In this document: in pieces, positions 41,591 through 50,037 of the stretch
Numbering within the stretch: the stretch's first letter is position 1
Layout: the number at the start of each line of letters is the position of its first letter
DNA from: Bacillota bacterium
GTDB lineage: Bacteria > Bacillota > Clostridia > Lachnospirales > Lachnospiraceae
Assembly (NCBI GenBank): GCA_023437365.1
Contig: JAEZGK010000099.1
Coordinates: 124,001-188,000 of the forward strand
Reading direction: 5' to 3'
DNA: 64,000 bases
Program-made: the position numbers and the translations under genes
Notes under the pieces: model-generated
Databases searched by the model: none
What the model was told of the DNA's origin: nothing
Seen by the model: only the letters and a program-made list of their open reading frames with translations

Positions 41591-42085
41591 TTATTCGTAT
41601 TTTGCTAAGATTCCCTCGAGATCATCAAGAGATAATTTGCCGTAAACATCCTCGTTGATGGTCAATACAGGTGCAAGCCCGCATGCGCCGATGCAGCGAC
41701 AGGACTCTAAGGAAAACTTTCCATCATTTGTACATCCGCCGTCCTCTATACCAAGTACTTCCTGAAGCTTGTTGAACAGATCTCCAGAACCTTTAACATA
41801 GCAAGCGGTTCCGAGACATACGGAAATGTTGTATTTACCTTTTGGACAAAGTGAAAACTGAGAATAGAATGTTACGATACCGTAGACTTTTTCAAGCGGT
41901 ACATTCATCTCGTTAGAAATAATGGTTTGAACTTCGATAGGAAGATAACCATAAATACCTTGTGCCTTTTGCAAAATGGGCATTAATGCGCCTTTTTCGT
42001 CTTTATGATCAGCAATAACTTTCAAAAGCGCGGCTTCCTGCTCTTTCGTTCCTGCAAAGGGTACTGTGTTAATTTGCGATCCCAT
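41591..42085 (-). CDS. hydC: NuoE-like hydrogenase subunit HydC
   Basis: Subunit with a thioredoxin-like [2Fe-2S] cluster, first gene of the hydrogenase operon. The helical N-terminus (LLKVIADHKDEKGALMPILQ) precedes GIYGYLP, VYGIVTFYSQF, the first cysteine pair in CLGTACYVKGS near 90-95, and the second in CRCIGACGLAP near 131-136. The 164-residue length equals that of NuoE/HydC. RBS AGGAGG is ten bases upstream. An extended -10 promoter lies 46 bases before the start. Confidence 0.93.
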   Translation of the reverse strand: MGSQINTVPFAGTKEQEAALLKVIADHKDEKGALMPILQKAQGIYGYLPIEVQTIISNEMNVPLEKVYGIVTFYSQFSLCPKGKYNISVCLGTACYVKGSGDLFNKLQEVLGIEDGGCTNDGKFSLESCRCIGACGLAPVLTINEDVYGKLSLDDLEGILAKYE

Positions 42086-42108
42086 TTTTTAACCTCCTTA
42101 AATATAAA

Positions 42109-42139
42109 TTGTGTCGCCACAAACAGTCACATTATAACA
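42109..42139 (-). promoter_or_regulatory. Hydrogenase operon promoter with palindromic operator
   Basis: On the minus strand TGTTATAAT (42131-42139) is an extended -10 box; the -35 is weak. Just downstream, TTGTG-N4-CACAA (42109-42122) is a perfect palindrome in the 5' leader. It has the TTGTG/CACAA ends of Rex sites but the wrong spacing (four, not eight, central bases). The rest of the 42086-42431 gap is AT-rich, with no other feature supported. Confidence 0.5.
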
Positions 42140-42431
42140 TAAGTCTGTTAAAAAATCTACAAAAAATATTAACAACTATCTGGATTATAATAGAAAACTA
42201 TCTATGCAACATGTATATCTGGATATTTATAATAATTTACATAAATTATTCTAATGAATCGTCATGTATTCCCACATTGTATTTATAGGAAATTTGTATT
42301 ATAATAAACGTACATTACTACTTGATATTAATTAAAAATTTGTATAGATTAGTGTGAAAAGGAATTTGTTTTTGAGCTGCAACAAAGATGTAGAATGAAG
42401 AGTACAATGGATAAAAGAGGATGGAGAAACT

Positions 42432-43733
42432 ATGGATGAAATGACAAGATACCTGTTTGAAGATATGATCCAGTCAGCACCGGGAGGGATTGCGAAGCTG
42501 GCAATGGATGATACCCTGACAATCTTATTTGCAACGGACACGTTCTATTCGACAATAAGGACCGTAACCGATAATAAGTCCCCTTCCATGTTGCTTCGTC
42601 TGGTATATTCCGCTGATGTAATCCATGTGACCCAACAGATTTCTTCTCAGAAAAACAGAAAAGATAATATGCTCAGCTTTAATTTTCGTATCCTACAGCA
42701 GGACGGAAGCTTCAAATGGATTATGCTGTCTGGTAAAAGAATGCAGGAGATCCACCAGAACGGGACGAAGTCGGTACCGGTTTTTGCATGTGTGGCATCG
42801 GATATTACAGATATTATGCAGCAGTATAAGAAGCTGGAGCAGAGCGTGGATTATAATCGAGTCATAACCGATCTTTCCAAGGATCTGTTTTTTGAATATG
42901 ATATTGCCTCGGATACCCTGAGCTTTTCTGAAATTTTCAGAGAGGTATTTGGAAAGGATGCTGTGATCCCCGGTTTTCGCAAAAAGCTGGAGAAGACCAA
43001 GGTGATTCATTCCGAGGAATTACCGGCGGTCATAAAGATTTTTAACAGTATGATGAGCGGAAGGAAGCTGGCGAGATTCGAGCTTAGGATGCTTCCGAAG
43101 GATGGAAAGCCCTGCTGGTATACCTGCTATGTTTCAATTATTTTCGGTGAGAACAGAACTCCCAGTAAGCTGGTCGGTAAACTGGCTCTCATGAATACGG
43201 TTGAGAAGGAAGAGGCAGATACAGAATATATTCCTGTCTTAGATGCTCTGACGAATGTCTGCTCTAAGGAAGCTACGGAAATTATGATAAAAGAGGCTGT
43301 TAAAAAGCAAAGTCAGGATTCGCTCTCGGCACTGTTACTGGTGGATATCAGAAATTATAAAAGCATCAATGAAATAAGAAAATCAGTCCAAAGGGAAGAT
43401 ATATTAATTTCTATTGCGGCGCTTCTGAAGGAGAATTTCCGTACGTCAGATGTGATTGGCAGAATCGGACTGAGTGAATTCGAAATCTATATCAAGGATA
43501 TGCCGACTGAGAAGCTGGCATTTAATCAAGCCGATAAGCTCTGTACAGAGCTGGAAGCACAGTATTCCTATCCACACACGAGAAATGGGCTTGTGGTAAG
43601 CATCGGAATGACTCTTCAGAGGGGAAAACAGGAATATGAGAGCATGATGGCGAACGCCAATGCTGCACTCGTCATGGCGAAAAAGGTCTCGACCAGCTCC
43701 TTCGAAGTATTCAGCCCAAATATGAACGGGTAA
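42432..43733 (+). CDS. PAS-like and degenerate GGDEF protein
   Basis: Cytoplasmic signalling protein of 433 residues. Residues about 5-125 and 130-255 look like two PAS domains (FNFRILQQDGSFKWIMLSGK; FELRMLPKDGKPCWYTCYVS). The C-terminal GGDEF fold (about 265-425) keeps LLLVDIRNYKSINE and DVIGRIG but the signature is GLSEF instead of GGDEF, so diguanylate cyclase activity is unlikely and a binding or sensing role is more probable. The gene is first in a plus-strand cluster next to the hydrogenase operon, divergent from it. Confidence 0.85.
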   Translation: MDEMTRYLFEDMIQSAPGGIAKLAMDDTLTILFATDTFYSTIRTVTDNKSPSMLLRLVYSADVIHVTQQISSQKNRKDNMLSFNFRILQQDGSFKWIMLSGKRMQEIHQNGTKSVPVFACVASDITDIMQQYKKLEQSVDYNRVITDLSKDLFFEYDIASDTLSFSEIFREVFGKDAVIPGFRKKLEKTKVIHSEELPAVIKIFNSMMSGRKLARFELRMLPKDGKPCWYTCYVSIIFGENRTPSKLVGKLALMNTVEKEEADTEYIPVLDALTNVCSKEATEIMIKEAVKKQSQDSLSALLLVDIRNYKSINEIRKSVQREDILISIAALLKENFRTSDVIGRIGLSEFEIYIKDMPTEKLAFNQADKLCTELEAQYSYPHTRNGLVVSIGMTLQRGKQEYESMMANANAALVMAKKVSTSSFEVFSPNMNG

Positions 43734-43809
43734 GGTAATTCCTGGCTGAATGATGATAACTATATTAAATGAATAAATCTTAAACATATCATTCCTATGG
43801 AGGTACAAA

Positions 43810-44163
43810 ATGACGATTGAGGATATCAGAGAAATATTAGGCGCGAAGTATATCGTGGGTGAGGATTGGAAGGACCACGAGGTACATACGGCCTGCGGCT
43901 CGGATATGATGAGCGATGTATTGGCATTTATGAAGGACCAGTCAGTGTTACTCACAGGACTCTGTAATCTCCAGGTAATCCGTACCTGTGAGATGATGGA
44001 TATTGTATGTATCGTATTTGTCAGAGGAAAAATGCCCGATGAAGCCATGATAGAGATGGCAAGAGAAAAAGGAATTGCCATGCTCTCCACAGGCCACAGA
44101 ATGTTTGCCGCTTGTGGAATGCTTTATGAAAAAGGCTTGCGGGGAGGTCCGGATTATAAATGA
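43810..44163 (+). CDS. DRTGG-domain protein (first)
   Basis: Small protein of 117 residues with the DRTGG-type fold, a domain found next to CBS pairs, in phosphotransacetylases and in clostridial hydrogenase clusters. VHTACGSDMMSDVLAF near residue 30 and the EKGIAMLSTGHRMFAACGML end are typical. The stop overlaps the next start as ATGA, so the following ATPase is translationally coupled. RBS GGAGG. The ligand is unknown. A second, diverged copy lies at 46078. Confidence 0.85.
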   Translation: MTIEDIREILGAKYIVGEDWKDHEVHTACGSDMMSDVLAFMKDQSVLLTGLCNLQVIRTCEMMDIVCIVFVRGKMPDEAMIEMAREKGIAMLSTGHRMFAACGMLYEKGLRGGPDYK

Positions 44164-44585
44164 GTAATGTGATAAAGATGTCCTTCGAGGTGCCTGCCAA
44201 TGATTTTACAAGGGCAGGGGAGGCTTCCAGTAGTTTAAAAGGCAGCTTAAAGAAGATGGGTGTAGACCCGGAGATCGTCCGCAAAGTGTCCATTGCCATG
44301 TATGAAGGGGAGATTAACATGGTAATTCACGCATCCGGCGGTAAGATAGACGTGACAATCTCTCCGGAGGAAATTGAAATGATACTCCAGGACCAGGGCC
44401 CGGGTATTGAGAATATTGAACTGGCTATGCAGGCCGGATTTTCCACAGCACCGGATAATATCCGAAATCTTGGCTTCGGTGCCGGAATGGGTCTGCCAAA
44501 TATGCAGAAGTATACGGATGAGATGCAGATTGAAAGTCAGATTGGTATAGGAACTACAGTAACGATGAGAATTAAAATGTCATAA
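44160..44585 (+). CDS. RsbW/SpoIIAB-like ATP-binding protein
   Basis: GHKL-type serine kinase/anti-sigma-like protein of 141 residues. N box near residue 48 (MYEGEINMVIHA), G1 DQGPGIEN near 78, and G2 FGAGMGLPNM near 107, followed by IESQIGIGTTVTM. The genes around it include no anti-anti-sigma or sigma factor, so it probably acts on other partners in this cluster, for instance the hydrogenase-like protein that follows. Confidence 0.88.
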   Translation: MSNVIKMSFEVPANDFTRAGEASSSLKGSLKKMGVDPEIVRKVSIAMYEGEINMVIHASGGKIDVTISPEEIEMILQDQGPGIENIELAMQAGFSTAPDNIRNLGFGAGMGLPNMQKYTDEMQIESQIGIGTTVTMRIKMS

Positions 44586-44667
44586 GCAAGATTGTTAAAT
44601 TTGTGATAATCTTAAGAACCAATTATTACTTTAATGACATTATAGTAACGGTGCAAGGGGGATTACG

Positions 44668-45951
44668 ATGGGCAAATTTTTTACTTCGGTTCGTTTGAAG
44701 GAAGACTTATGTATGGGGTGCATCAACTGTATTAAACGCTGTCCTACACAAGCCATCCGAGTAAGAAACGGAAAAGCCGCAATTACAACAGAGTTCTGCA
44801 TTGATTGTGGGGAGTGTATCCGCATCTGTCCTCACCACGCGAAAGAGGCTACCTATGATTCCCCCGATATCATGAAGCAGTTTGAATACACGGTAGCTCT
44901 GCCGGCACCCGCACTGTATGGTCAGTTCAATCATTTGGAGGACATTAACATTGTTTTGACAGCCTTGAAGAAAATGGGCTTTGACGATGTCTATGAGGTG
45001 AGTGGAGCAGCAGAACTGGTTTCCGAGTTATCCAGAAAATATGTAGCCGAACACAAGGAGCAATGGCCCATTATCAGTACCGCCTGCCCCTCCGTAGTAC
45101 GCTTGATTCAAGTACGTTTTCCGAACCTGATCGAGCATTTGCTTCCTATCTGTGCACCGGTGGATATGGCGGCTTCCATAGCAAAGGATAAAGCTATGGA
45201 GAAGACCGGACTTCCGCGGGAGAAGATAGGAATTATCTTTATCACCCCCTGCCCGGCAAAAATGACGGCAGTAAAATCTCCGATTGGAATCGACCACAGT
45301 GAAATTGACGGCGTGCTGGCGATCAAAGAGATCTATCCGATCCTGCTTCCGCTAATGAAGCAGAGTATCGACGCGGTGGAGGAGCTAAGTATCTCGGGAA
45401 GAATCGGAATAGGCTGGGGCAGCACAGGAGGAGAGGCCGGAAGTCTGCTTACGGATAATTATCTGGCAGCAGATGGAATAGAGAATGTGATTAAGGTGCT
45501 GGAGGATCTGGAGGACCAGAAATTCGACCAGCTGGAATTCATAGAACTGAATGCTTGTGCAGGCGGCTGTGTAGGCGGTGTTCTGACGGTAGAGAACCCT
45601 TATCTGGCCAAGGTGAAGCTTATGCGCCTGAGAAAATATCTTCCGATTGCCTGCTCTCATCTTGTGGGAGGTACAAATCCTGATAATTATTGGACAGATG
45701 ATGTAAAATACGAGCCTGTATTCAAGCTCGGTAAGGATATGAATGAAAGTATTGCCAACATGGCAAGGGTGGAAGAACTCTGTGAGAAATTCCCGAAGCT
45801 GGATTGTGGGTCCTGCGGTGCACCGACCTGTAAGGCACTGGCAGAAGATATCGTACGCGGTGTGGCAAACGAGCAGGATTGTATCCATATCCTCAGAGAT
45901 TATATTCATAAACTTTCCAGCGAGTTATCTAAGCTGGATGTAATAAAATAG
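44668..45951 (+). CDS. Sensory-type [FeFe] hydrogenase-like iron-sulfur protein
   Basis: Paralogue of the hydrogenase H-domain, 427 residues. Two N-terminal [4Fe-4S] motifs (CMGCINCIKRCP, CIDCGECIRICP) precede a reduced H-domain: L1 reads STACPSV near 128 (alanine at the place of the catalytic proton-relay cysteine, ligand cysteine kept), L2 TPCPAKM near 195 and L3 NACAGGCVGG near 298. The C-terminus has a four-cysteine FeS module, LDCGSCGAPTCKALAEDI near 383. These are marks of group C/D regulatory hydrogenases thought to sense hydrogen. RBS AAGGGGG. Its neighbours (ATPase, two DRTGG proteins, PHP enzyme) support a regulatory role. Confidence 0.88.
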   Translation: MGKFFTSVRLKEDLCMGCINCIKRCPTQAIRVRNGKAAITTEFCIDCGECIRICPHHAKEATYDSPDIMKQFEYTVALPAPALYGQFNHLEDINIVLTALKKMGFDDVYEVSGAAELVSELSRKYVAEHKEQWPIISTACPSVVRLIQVRFPNLIEHLLPICAPVDMAASIAKDKAMEKTGLPREKIGIIFITPCPAKMTAVKSPIGIDHSEIDGVLAIKEIYPILLPLMKQSIDAVEELSISGRIGIGWGSTGGEAGSLLTDNYLAADGIENVIKVLEDLEDQKFDQLEFIELNACAGGCVGGVLTVENPYLAKVKLMRLRKYLPIACSHLVGGTNPDNYWTDDVKYEPVFKLGKDMNESIANMARVEELCEKFPKLDCGSCGAPTCKALAEDIVRGVANEQDCIHILRDYIHKLSSELSKLDVIK

Positions 45952-46077
45952 AACTCTGATATCAGAGCTATACACACAAGGACCATGTTTCGGAAGGCAT
46001 GGATAAATCAGTCTAAGCAGCCCTATTCCTCATGGAGTATGGAAGCAATTGATTAAGTATACGGAAGGAAGAAACAG

Positions 46078-46413
46078 ATGAAGGTTAAGGATTTAATTCA
46101 GGATGGATGCTTTCAGCTACTCAGTGAAGGCGGCAATACGGATAGGGAGATATCGGTGCCGTTCTGCTGCGACCTGCTAAGTATAGCGATGGGAAAGATG
46201 CCTGCAGACTCTGCTTGGGTAACAGTGATGGGTAATGTTAATACCCTTGCGGTGACAACACTTGCAGATGCTTCCTGCATCATACTCGCTGAGGGAAGCC
46301 GTCTGGATGATGCTGCATTGGCACGTGCGAAGGAGCAGGAGATTACGGTGTTTCTGACGGACCTTCCTATTTTCGATGCGGCTCTGATTGTATATCAGAA
46401 GCTCCATGCTTAA
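46078..46413 (+). CDS. DRTGG-domain protein (second)
   Basis: A 111-residue protein similar in size and layout to the first DRTGG protein (SVPFCCDLLSIAMGKMPADS, then a ARAKEQEITVFLTDLPIFDAA end) and following the sensory hydrogenase. A perfect 14-bp palindrome CTCTGAT-ATCAGAG (45954-45967) lies in the gap before it. The last eight bases overlap the start of the PHP gene. Confidence 0.8.
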   Translation: MKVKDLIQDGCFQLLSEGGNTDREISVPFCCDLLSIAMGKMPADSAWVTVMGNVNTLAVTTLADASCIILAEGSRLDDAALARAKEQEITVFLTDLPIFDAALIVYQKLHA

Positions 46414-47131
46414 GCTTTCCTATGACCTGCATATCCATTCCTGCCTATCTCCCTGTGGCGACGAGGATATGACACCGGGTAATATTGTCGGTATGTCCGC
46501 AATCAAGGGGCTGGATGTCATTGCGGTAACGGATCATAATTCCTGCAAGAATTGTCCTGCTGTACTGAAGCTTGCAGAACAGTATGATATGCTTGCGATT
46601 CCCGGGATGGAGCTGACCACCCTGGAGGAGGTACATGCCTTATGCTTGTTTGCGGAGCTTGAGGATGCTCTTCGGTTTAGCGAATATGTCTCAGATAAGC
46701 TGATGAAGATACCGAATGACGAGAAGGCTTTCGGAAAACAGGAGATTTGTGACGAGGAGGATCGAGTGATCGGTACGGAGCCTTATCTTCTGATTAACGC
46801 TACGGAGATCTCCTTTGATGAGCTTGGGAGATTGATGAAGGAGTTTCATGGAATATACATTCCGGCACATTTGGATAAGAATTCGAACAGTCTGCTGTCC
46901 AACCTTGGTTTTATCTCACCGGAAGCTGATTTTGCAGTAGCGGAGCTGGCAGAGATCGGGAAGCTTCGGACGCTTTCCGAGACAAATCCTTATCTGAAGG
47001 GATGTAATATCATTACAGACTCAGATGCACATGACTTAGGGAGGATCAACGAGGCCTTAAACTACCTTAGCTGTGAAGAAAAAAGCCGAGAGGCTGTCAT
47101 AAAAGCTTTGATTACACGAGAAAGAGGATAG
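46406..47131 (+). CDS. PHP-domain metal-dependent phosphoesterase
   Basis: Likely phosphoesterase with a trinuclear metal site. The ATG at 46406 overlaps the DRTGG stop. Metal ligands are visible: DLHIHSCLSPCG (H, H near residues 8-10), VTDHNS near 43, EVHALCLF near 73, IPAHLDK near 154 and SDAHDL near 211. Its substrate is unknown; relatives act on nucleotides such as AMP-like compounds. Being the last gene of the hydrogen-sensing cluster, it may degrade or make a signalling nucleotide (inference). Confidence 0.88.
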   Translation: MLKLSYDLHIHSCLSPCGDEDMTPGNIVGMSAIKGLDVIAVTDHNSCKNCPAVLKLAEQYDMLAIPGMELTTLEEVHALCLFAELEDALRFSEYVSDKLMKIPNDEKAFGKQEICDEEDRVIGTEPYLLINATEISFDELGRLMKEFHGIYIPAHLDKNSNSLLSNLGFISPEADFAVAELAEIGKLRTLSETNPYLKGCNIITDSDAHDLGRINEALNYLSCEEKSREAVIKALITRERG

Positions 47132-47160
47132 GAAGCTGACGCTGCCCATCCTCTTTTCTT
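47121..47160 (+). terminator. Terminator of the sensory hydrogenase cluster
   Basis: AAAGAGGAT (47121-47129) with ATCCTCTTT (47148-47156), extended by GG/CC, then TCTT. The stem begins inside the last codons of the PHP gene. Confidence 0.7.
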
Positions 47161-47204
47161 CTATTACAATCAGATGAATTCAAATATAGTTTGCCTTGTC
47201 TGGG

Positions 47205-48527
47205 TTAATCCGATTCATCCAGTGACCAAAGCGTTCTGTTATACAAAGCACTGATGGATAGGATAGTACCCGTGATGCCGGTAAGGATAAACATGGCTGC
47301 AATTCCGGAACCAGGCCCCTCTCCGACAATAAACGAAAGAAAGTATTTCAAGCCGGTATTGCCCTCCATCAAGGGCTCGAAGACATAGTCTGCCAAAAGA
47401 CCGCCGAACAGATAGCCCAGAGGAACGGTGCAAAACTGTAGGGTGGATCTTGCGGAAAAGACACGGCCCTGCATCTCAACGGGAACGGTAGTCCTTAAGA
47501 TGGAGGATTGATTGGCACCGAGGAAAGCAAGTGGGATATTTCCGATAAAGTTCGCTATAACCCATACAGTCGGATTTTGGGATATTCCTAAAGCCAGGTC
47601 ACAGATGAAGAAGGATATCGCACAGCTGATAAAGATAACTGCAACTCTTCTTTTCGGGGGCTTCATGAAGGTCACAAGGATACCGCCGAATAAAGTTCCT
47701 AAGCTTACAGCAGAGGAGACGGCTCCCAATACAAGCTTTCCATCAGGAATTCTGGAAAGAATCATCGCTGTGACCGTTGTTGTAATACCACCGCCGCCGA
47801 TATATGCAATCAGGTTGATTGCAGTAAAATACAATATCAGCTGAAGTATTGCGGAATGCTTCTTCAAAAACAGAAAACCTTCTCTGCAATCCTGAAGGAA
47901 GGACCTTCCGGCATGCAGCTGTCTGGCTTCACGGGAACCGGCCGGCAGGTGAACAAAAAAGGATAGAGTGATAAATGCAATCAGGAAGGATACAATATCT
48001 ACGGTTAGGATGATATCGATTCCGAAAAAGGTCATTAGCATCGTTGCAATTGCAGGTGTCAGAATACCTACCGCAGATTCGGAAATTGATTGCAGCCCTC
48101 CGATTTTATGATAGTACTTGTTAGGCACCAGCTCTGACACAGTTACGGTATTAGCAGGCGTCTGAAAAGCATTCATGGTACTGTTCAGCGTATTGAAGAG
48201 ATAGATGTGCCATAGCTCTAACCGCCCGAACAGGATAAGCAAAAAGATTGACAGGGTTCCTGCAGCAGCAATGCTGTCACACAGCAGCATGATTTTCTTC
48301 CTATTATGTCTGTCTGCAAAGGTTCCGGCGATAAAGCTGAGCAAAATCGAAGGCAGATAAGTACAAACTGCCAGCAGAGAGACACCCAGAGCGCTCTTAT
48401 TCTGCTGGTACACCCAGATCAGCAGAGCATAACCGGTCATAGAGCTTCCGAGGGAGGACAGGCTTTGTGATCCCCAAAGCAAAAGGTAATTTTTTAATTC
48501 CTTGATCTGATTAAGAAAACGATTCAT
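47205..48527 (-). CDS. MFS efflux transporter (DHA3/MefA-like)
   Basis: Twelve-helix major facilitator of 440 residues. The first helices (LWGSQSLSSLGSSMTGYALLIWVYQ), the A motif GTFADRHNRKK near 67, and FNTLNSTMNAFQTPANTVTV near 115 are of the DHA3 drug:proton antiporter type that includes macrolide exporter MefA. Helices 7-12 follow a cytoplasmic loop near 205. The ribosome site GGAG sits in an 11-bp hairpin that also reaches the start codon, and a leader reading frame with interleaved inverted repeats lies upstream, so expression is probably induced through translation attenuation. Confidence 0.88.
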   Translation of the reverse strand: MNRFLNQIKELKNYLLLWGSQSLSSLGSSMTGYALLIWVYQQNKSALGVSLLAVCTYLPSILLSFIAGTFADRHNRKKIMLLCDSIAAAGTLSIFLLILFGRLELWHIYLFNTLNSTMNAFQTPANTVTVSELVPNKYYHKIGGLQSISESAVGILTPAIATMLMTFFGIDIILTVDIVSFLIAFITLSFFVHLPAGSREARQLHAGRSFLQDCREGFLFLKKHSAILQLILYFTAINLIAYIGGGGITTTVTAMILSRIPDGKLVLGAVSSAVSLGTLFGGILVTFMKPPKRRVAVIFISCAISFFICDLALGISQNPTVWVIANFIGNIPLAFLGANQSSILRTTVPVEMQGRVFSARSTLQFCTVPLGYLFGGLLADYVFEPLMEGNTGLKYFLSFIVGEGPGSGIAAMFILTGITGTILSISALYNRTLWSLDESD

Positions 48528-48528
48528 G

Positions 48529-48638
48529 GTACTTTACTCCATTCTATTAGTTTGATGATAGTCAGAGCAAAGTACGTCACGGGATGGTTAACTCAAAGCT
48601 TCATGCAGGCAACCATCCGAAACGGACTCTGCATGAAG
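48529..48638 (-). promoter_or_regulatory. Leader structures of the MFS gene: interleaved repeats and SD-masking hairpin
   Basis: Read on the minus strand, CTTCATGCAG (48629-48638) pairs with CTGCATGAAG (48599-48608); GGATGGTT (48611-48618) pairs with AACCATCC (48582-48589). The two stems interleave, so they form a pseudoknot or exclude each other. Then GTACTTTGCTC (48565-48575) pairs with GAGTAAAGTAC (48529-48539), 11 bp with one wobble, which covers most of the GGAG ribosome site (48537-48540). Confidence 0.7.
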
Positions 48639-48677
48639 GAATGCAATCTCAAGGAGCATATGTTGAAACAGGAGCAT
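48588..48677 (-). CDS. Candidate 29-aa leader peptide of the MFS gene
   Basis: AAGAGGT (48685-48691) sits seven bases before an ATG that opens 29 codons beginning MLLFQHMLLEIAFLHAES and ending CLHEALS at a TAA. The frame runs through three of the four arms of the interleaved repeats and stops just in the last arm. A ribosome stalled on it would change which stems can form. This is the classical layout of inducible resistance leaders (erm, mef, cat), inferred here from sequence only. Confidence 0.55.
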   Translation of the reverse strand: MLLFQHMLLEIAFLHAESVSDGCLHEALS

Positions 48678-48717
48678 CAGTATCACCTCTTATCATTGAT
48701 CTTATAATCTTATTTAT

Positions 48718-48746
48718 GTTGTATCAAAAAGTTATGTATGGGTCAA
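48718..48746 (-). promoter_or_regulatory. Promoter of the MFS leader
   Basis: On the minus strand TTGACC (48741-48746), 17-base spacer, TACAAC (48718-48723). The untranslated leader to the transporter would be about 180 bases. Confidence 0.5.
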
Positions 48747-48899
48747 GATATTTCTTTTATTATGCTAAACTGTTCCTTCTGATGCTTTTTCATATCGGTA
48801 CTTGCATCCATGCTATGAGATACTTATAATATGGTATATTGTGATAGGGCTTGCATTACAAAATAAGGGCAGGCTTTGTTCTGATTCAGGGGGGAATAA

Positions 48900-48925
48900 T
48901 GTGAATTATAAAAGCATAATTCACA
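48900..48925. repeat. TGTGAA-type hairpin before phzF-like gene
   Basis: TGTGAATTAT-AAAAGC-ATAATTCACA, perfect 10-bp arms, 50 bases before the phzF-like start codon. It is closely similar to the hairpin at 5586-5612 and belongs to the same dispersed module family. Confidence 0.7.
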
Positions 48926-48977
48926 CTGCAAATTTGTGCTGCCATACACATTCGTTGTTAATAAGAAGGGAGAATAT

Positions 48978-49886
48978 ATGAGGAGCTATACCTTATATCA
49001 AATTGATGCATTTACAAAAGAAAAATTCACAGGGAATCCGGCGGGAGTCATAACCCATGCAGAGGGGTTATCAGACCTTGAGATGCAGAAAATCGCCAGA
49101 GAGCTGAATAATTCAGAAACTGCCTTTATTGTTTCACCGGAGCGTCCGGAGTACGACCTACATATCAGATTCTTCACTCCAACCAGTGAGGTTCCGATCT
49201 GCGGACATGCTACGATTGCAGCTCATTATGCCCGCGCGCTGGAGAACCGGCTTGAGAGTACAAGAGTCCTTCATAAGACCGGCGCAGGGATATTGCCAGT
49301 AGATATTGTGAAGGAGAACGGGGATTATAAGATTGTCATGACGCAGGGAAGGATAGAATATGGTGCTGTGCTCGAGGGGAATAATAAAGATAGATTACTG
49401 ACGGCATTGAAGCTTAAGGAAGAGGACCTGTTGGAGGATTATGCGATCCAGATCGTATCCACCGGACATTCCAAGGTTATGGTAGGAATAAAAAATACAG
49501 AGACGCTGCATTCCCTTCAGCCAAATCATGATATGCTGATAAGTTTAAGTAGGGACATTCAATGTAATGGGTATTATGTATTTACCAAAGCTCCGGAGGG
49601 AAGCGACATACTCATACACGGAAGGATGTTCGCTCCGGCAATTGGTATCAATGAGGACCCGGTCACAGGGAATGCAAATGGACCGCTGGGTGCATATCTG
49701 GTACACCATGGTCTCGTAAGGCATGACGGCAAAGCATTTAAATTCAAGGCAGTGCAGGGAGAAGCCATCGGTCGGACAGGAATCATAGAGGTTGAGGTTG
49801 AAATTAAGGACGATGAGCCTGCTAAAGTGATGATATCCGGCAGCGCTACTGTCGTATTTAAGACGGAAATATCACTAAACGATTGA
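48978..49886 (+). CDS. PhzF-family protein
   Basis: Protein of the diaminopimelate-epimerase-like fold, 302 residues; members are isomerases of unclear substrate outside phenazine producers. Start 48978 follows GGGAGA by four bases. Features: QIDAFTKEKFTGNPAGV at the N-terminus, ELNNSETAFIV with the catalytic glutamate near 46, FFTPTSEVPICGHATIA near 65 and the EDPVTGNANGPLGAYL block near 218. No phenazine genes are present, so the role is unknown. Confidence 0.9.
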   Translation: MRSYTLYQIDAFTKEKFTGNPAGVITHAEGLSDLEMQKIARELNNSETAFIVSPERPEYDLHIRFFTPTSEVPICGHATIAAHYARALENRLESTRVLHKTGAGILPVDIVKENGDYKIVMTQGRIEYGAVLEGNNKDRLLTALKLKEEDLLEDYAIQIVSTGHSKVMVGIKNTETLHSLQPNHDMLISLSRDIQCNGYYVFTKAPEGSDILIHGRMFAPAIGINEDPVTGNANGPLGAYLVHHGLVRHDGKAFKFKAVQGEAIGRTGIIEVEVEIKDDEPAKVMISGSATVVFKTEISLND

Positions 49887-49921
49887 AATTCAGTAACGAT
49901 GTGTTATAATCTTCAAGAGAA

Positions 49922-50037
49922 GCAGATTAGTCCGATAACACAAGTGAGCTTTTGAAGCTTGCTTCATAAAGCGCAGTTGTGCTATCGGATAAGTGCAACG
50001 TGAACGAGGAGACGAAGTCTCCGAGTTTCTAATCTGC
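49922..50037. repeat. Three-way-junction element upstream of asnS
   Basis: An outer 9-bp stem GCAGATTAG/CTAATCTGC (49922-49930 with 50029-50037) encloses a long hairpin (TCCGATAACACAA 49931-49943 with TTGTGCTATCGGA 49977-49989, one mismatch, with an inner GAAGC/GCTTC) and a short one GGAGAC-GAA-GTCTCC (50008-50022). A 41-base part of it, AGTCCGATAACACAAGTGAG onwards (49929-49969), is repeated with one change at 50051-50091. Confidence 0.65.

Noticed and set aside
42109..42190. Rex (NADH-sensing) operator upstream of the hydrogenase operon
   Set aside because: TTGTG-N4-CACAA has the wrong centre length, and TTGTTAA and TTAACA half sites nearby are too far apart.
44595..44615. Rex site TTGTTAAATTTGTGATAA before the sensory hydrogenase
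   Set aside because: Only the left half fits; the right half matches about four of seven bases.
48584..48829. 81-codon plus-strand frame upstream of phzF
   Set aside because: No ribosome site, and it lies opposite the MFS leader, whose structures and leader ORF explain the sequence better.
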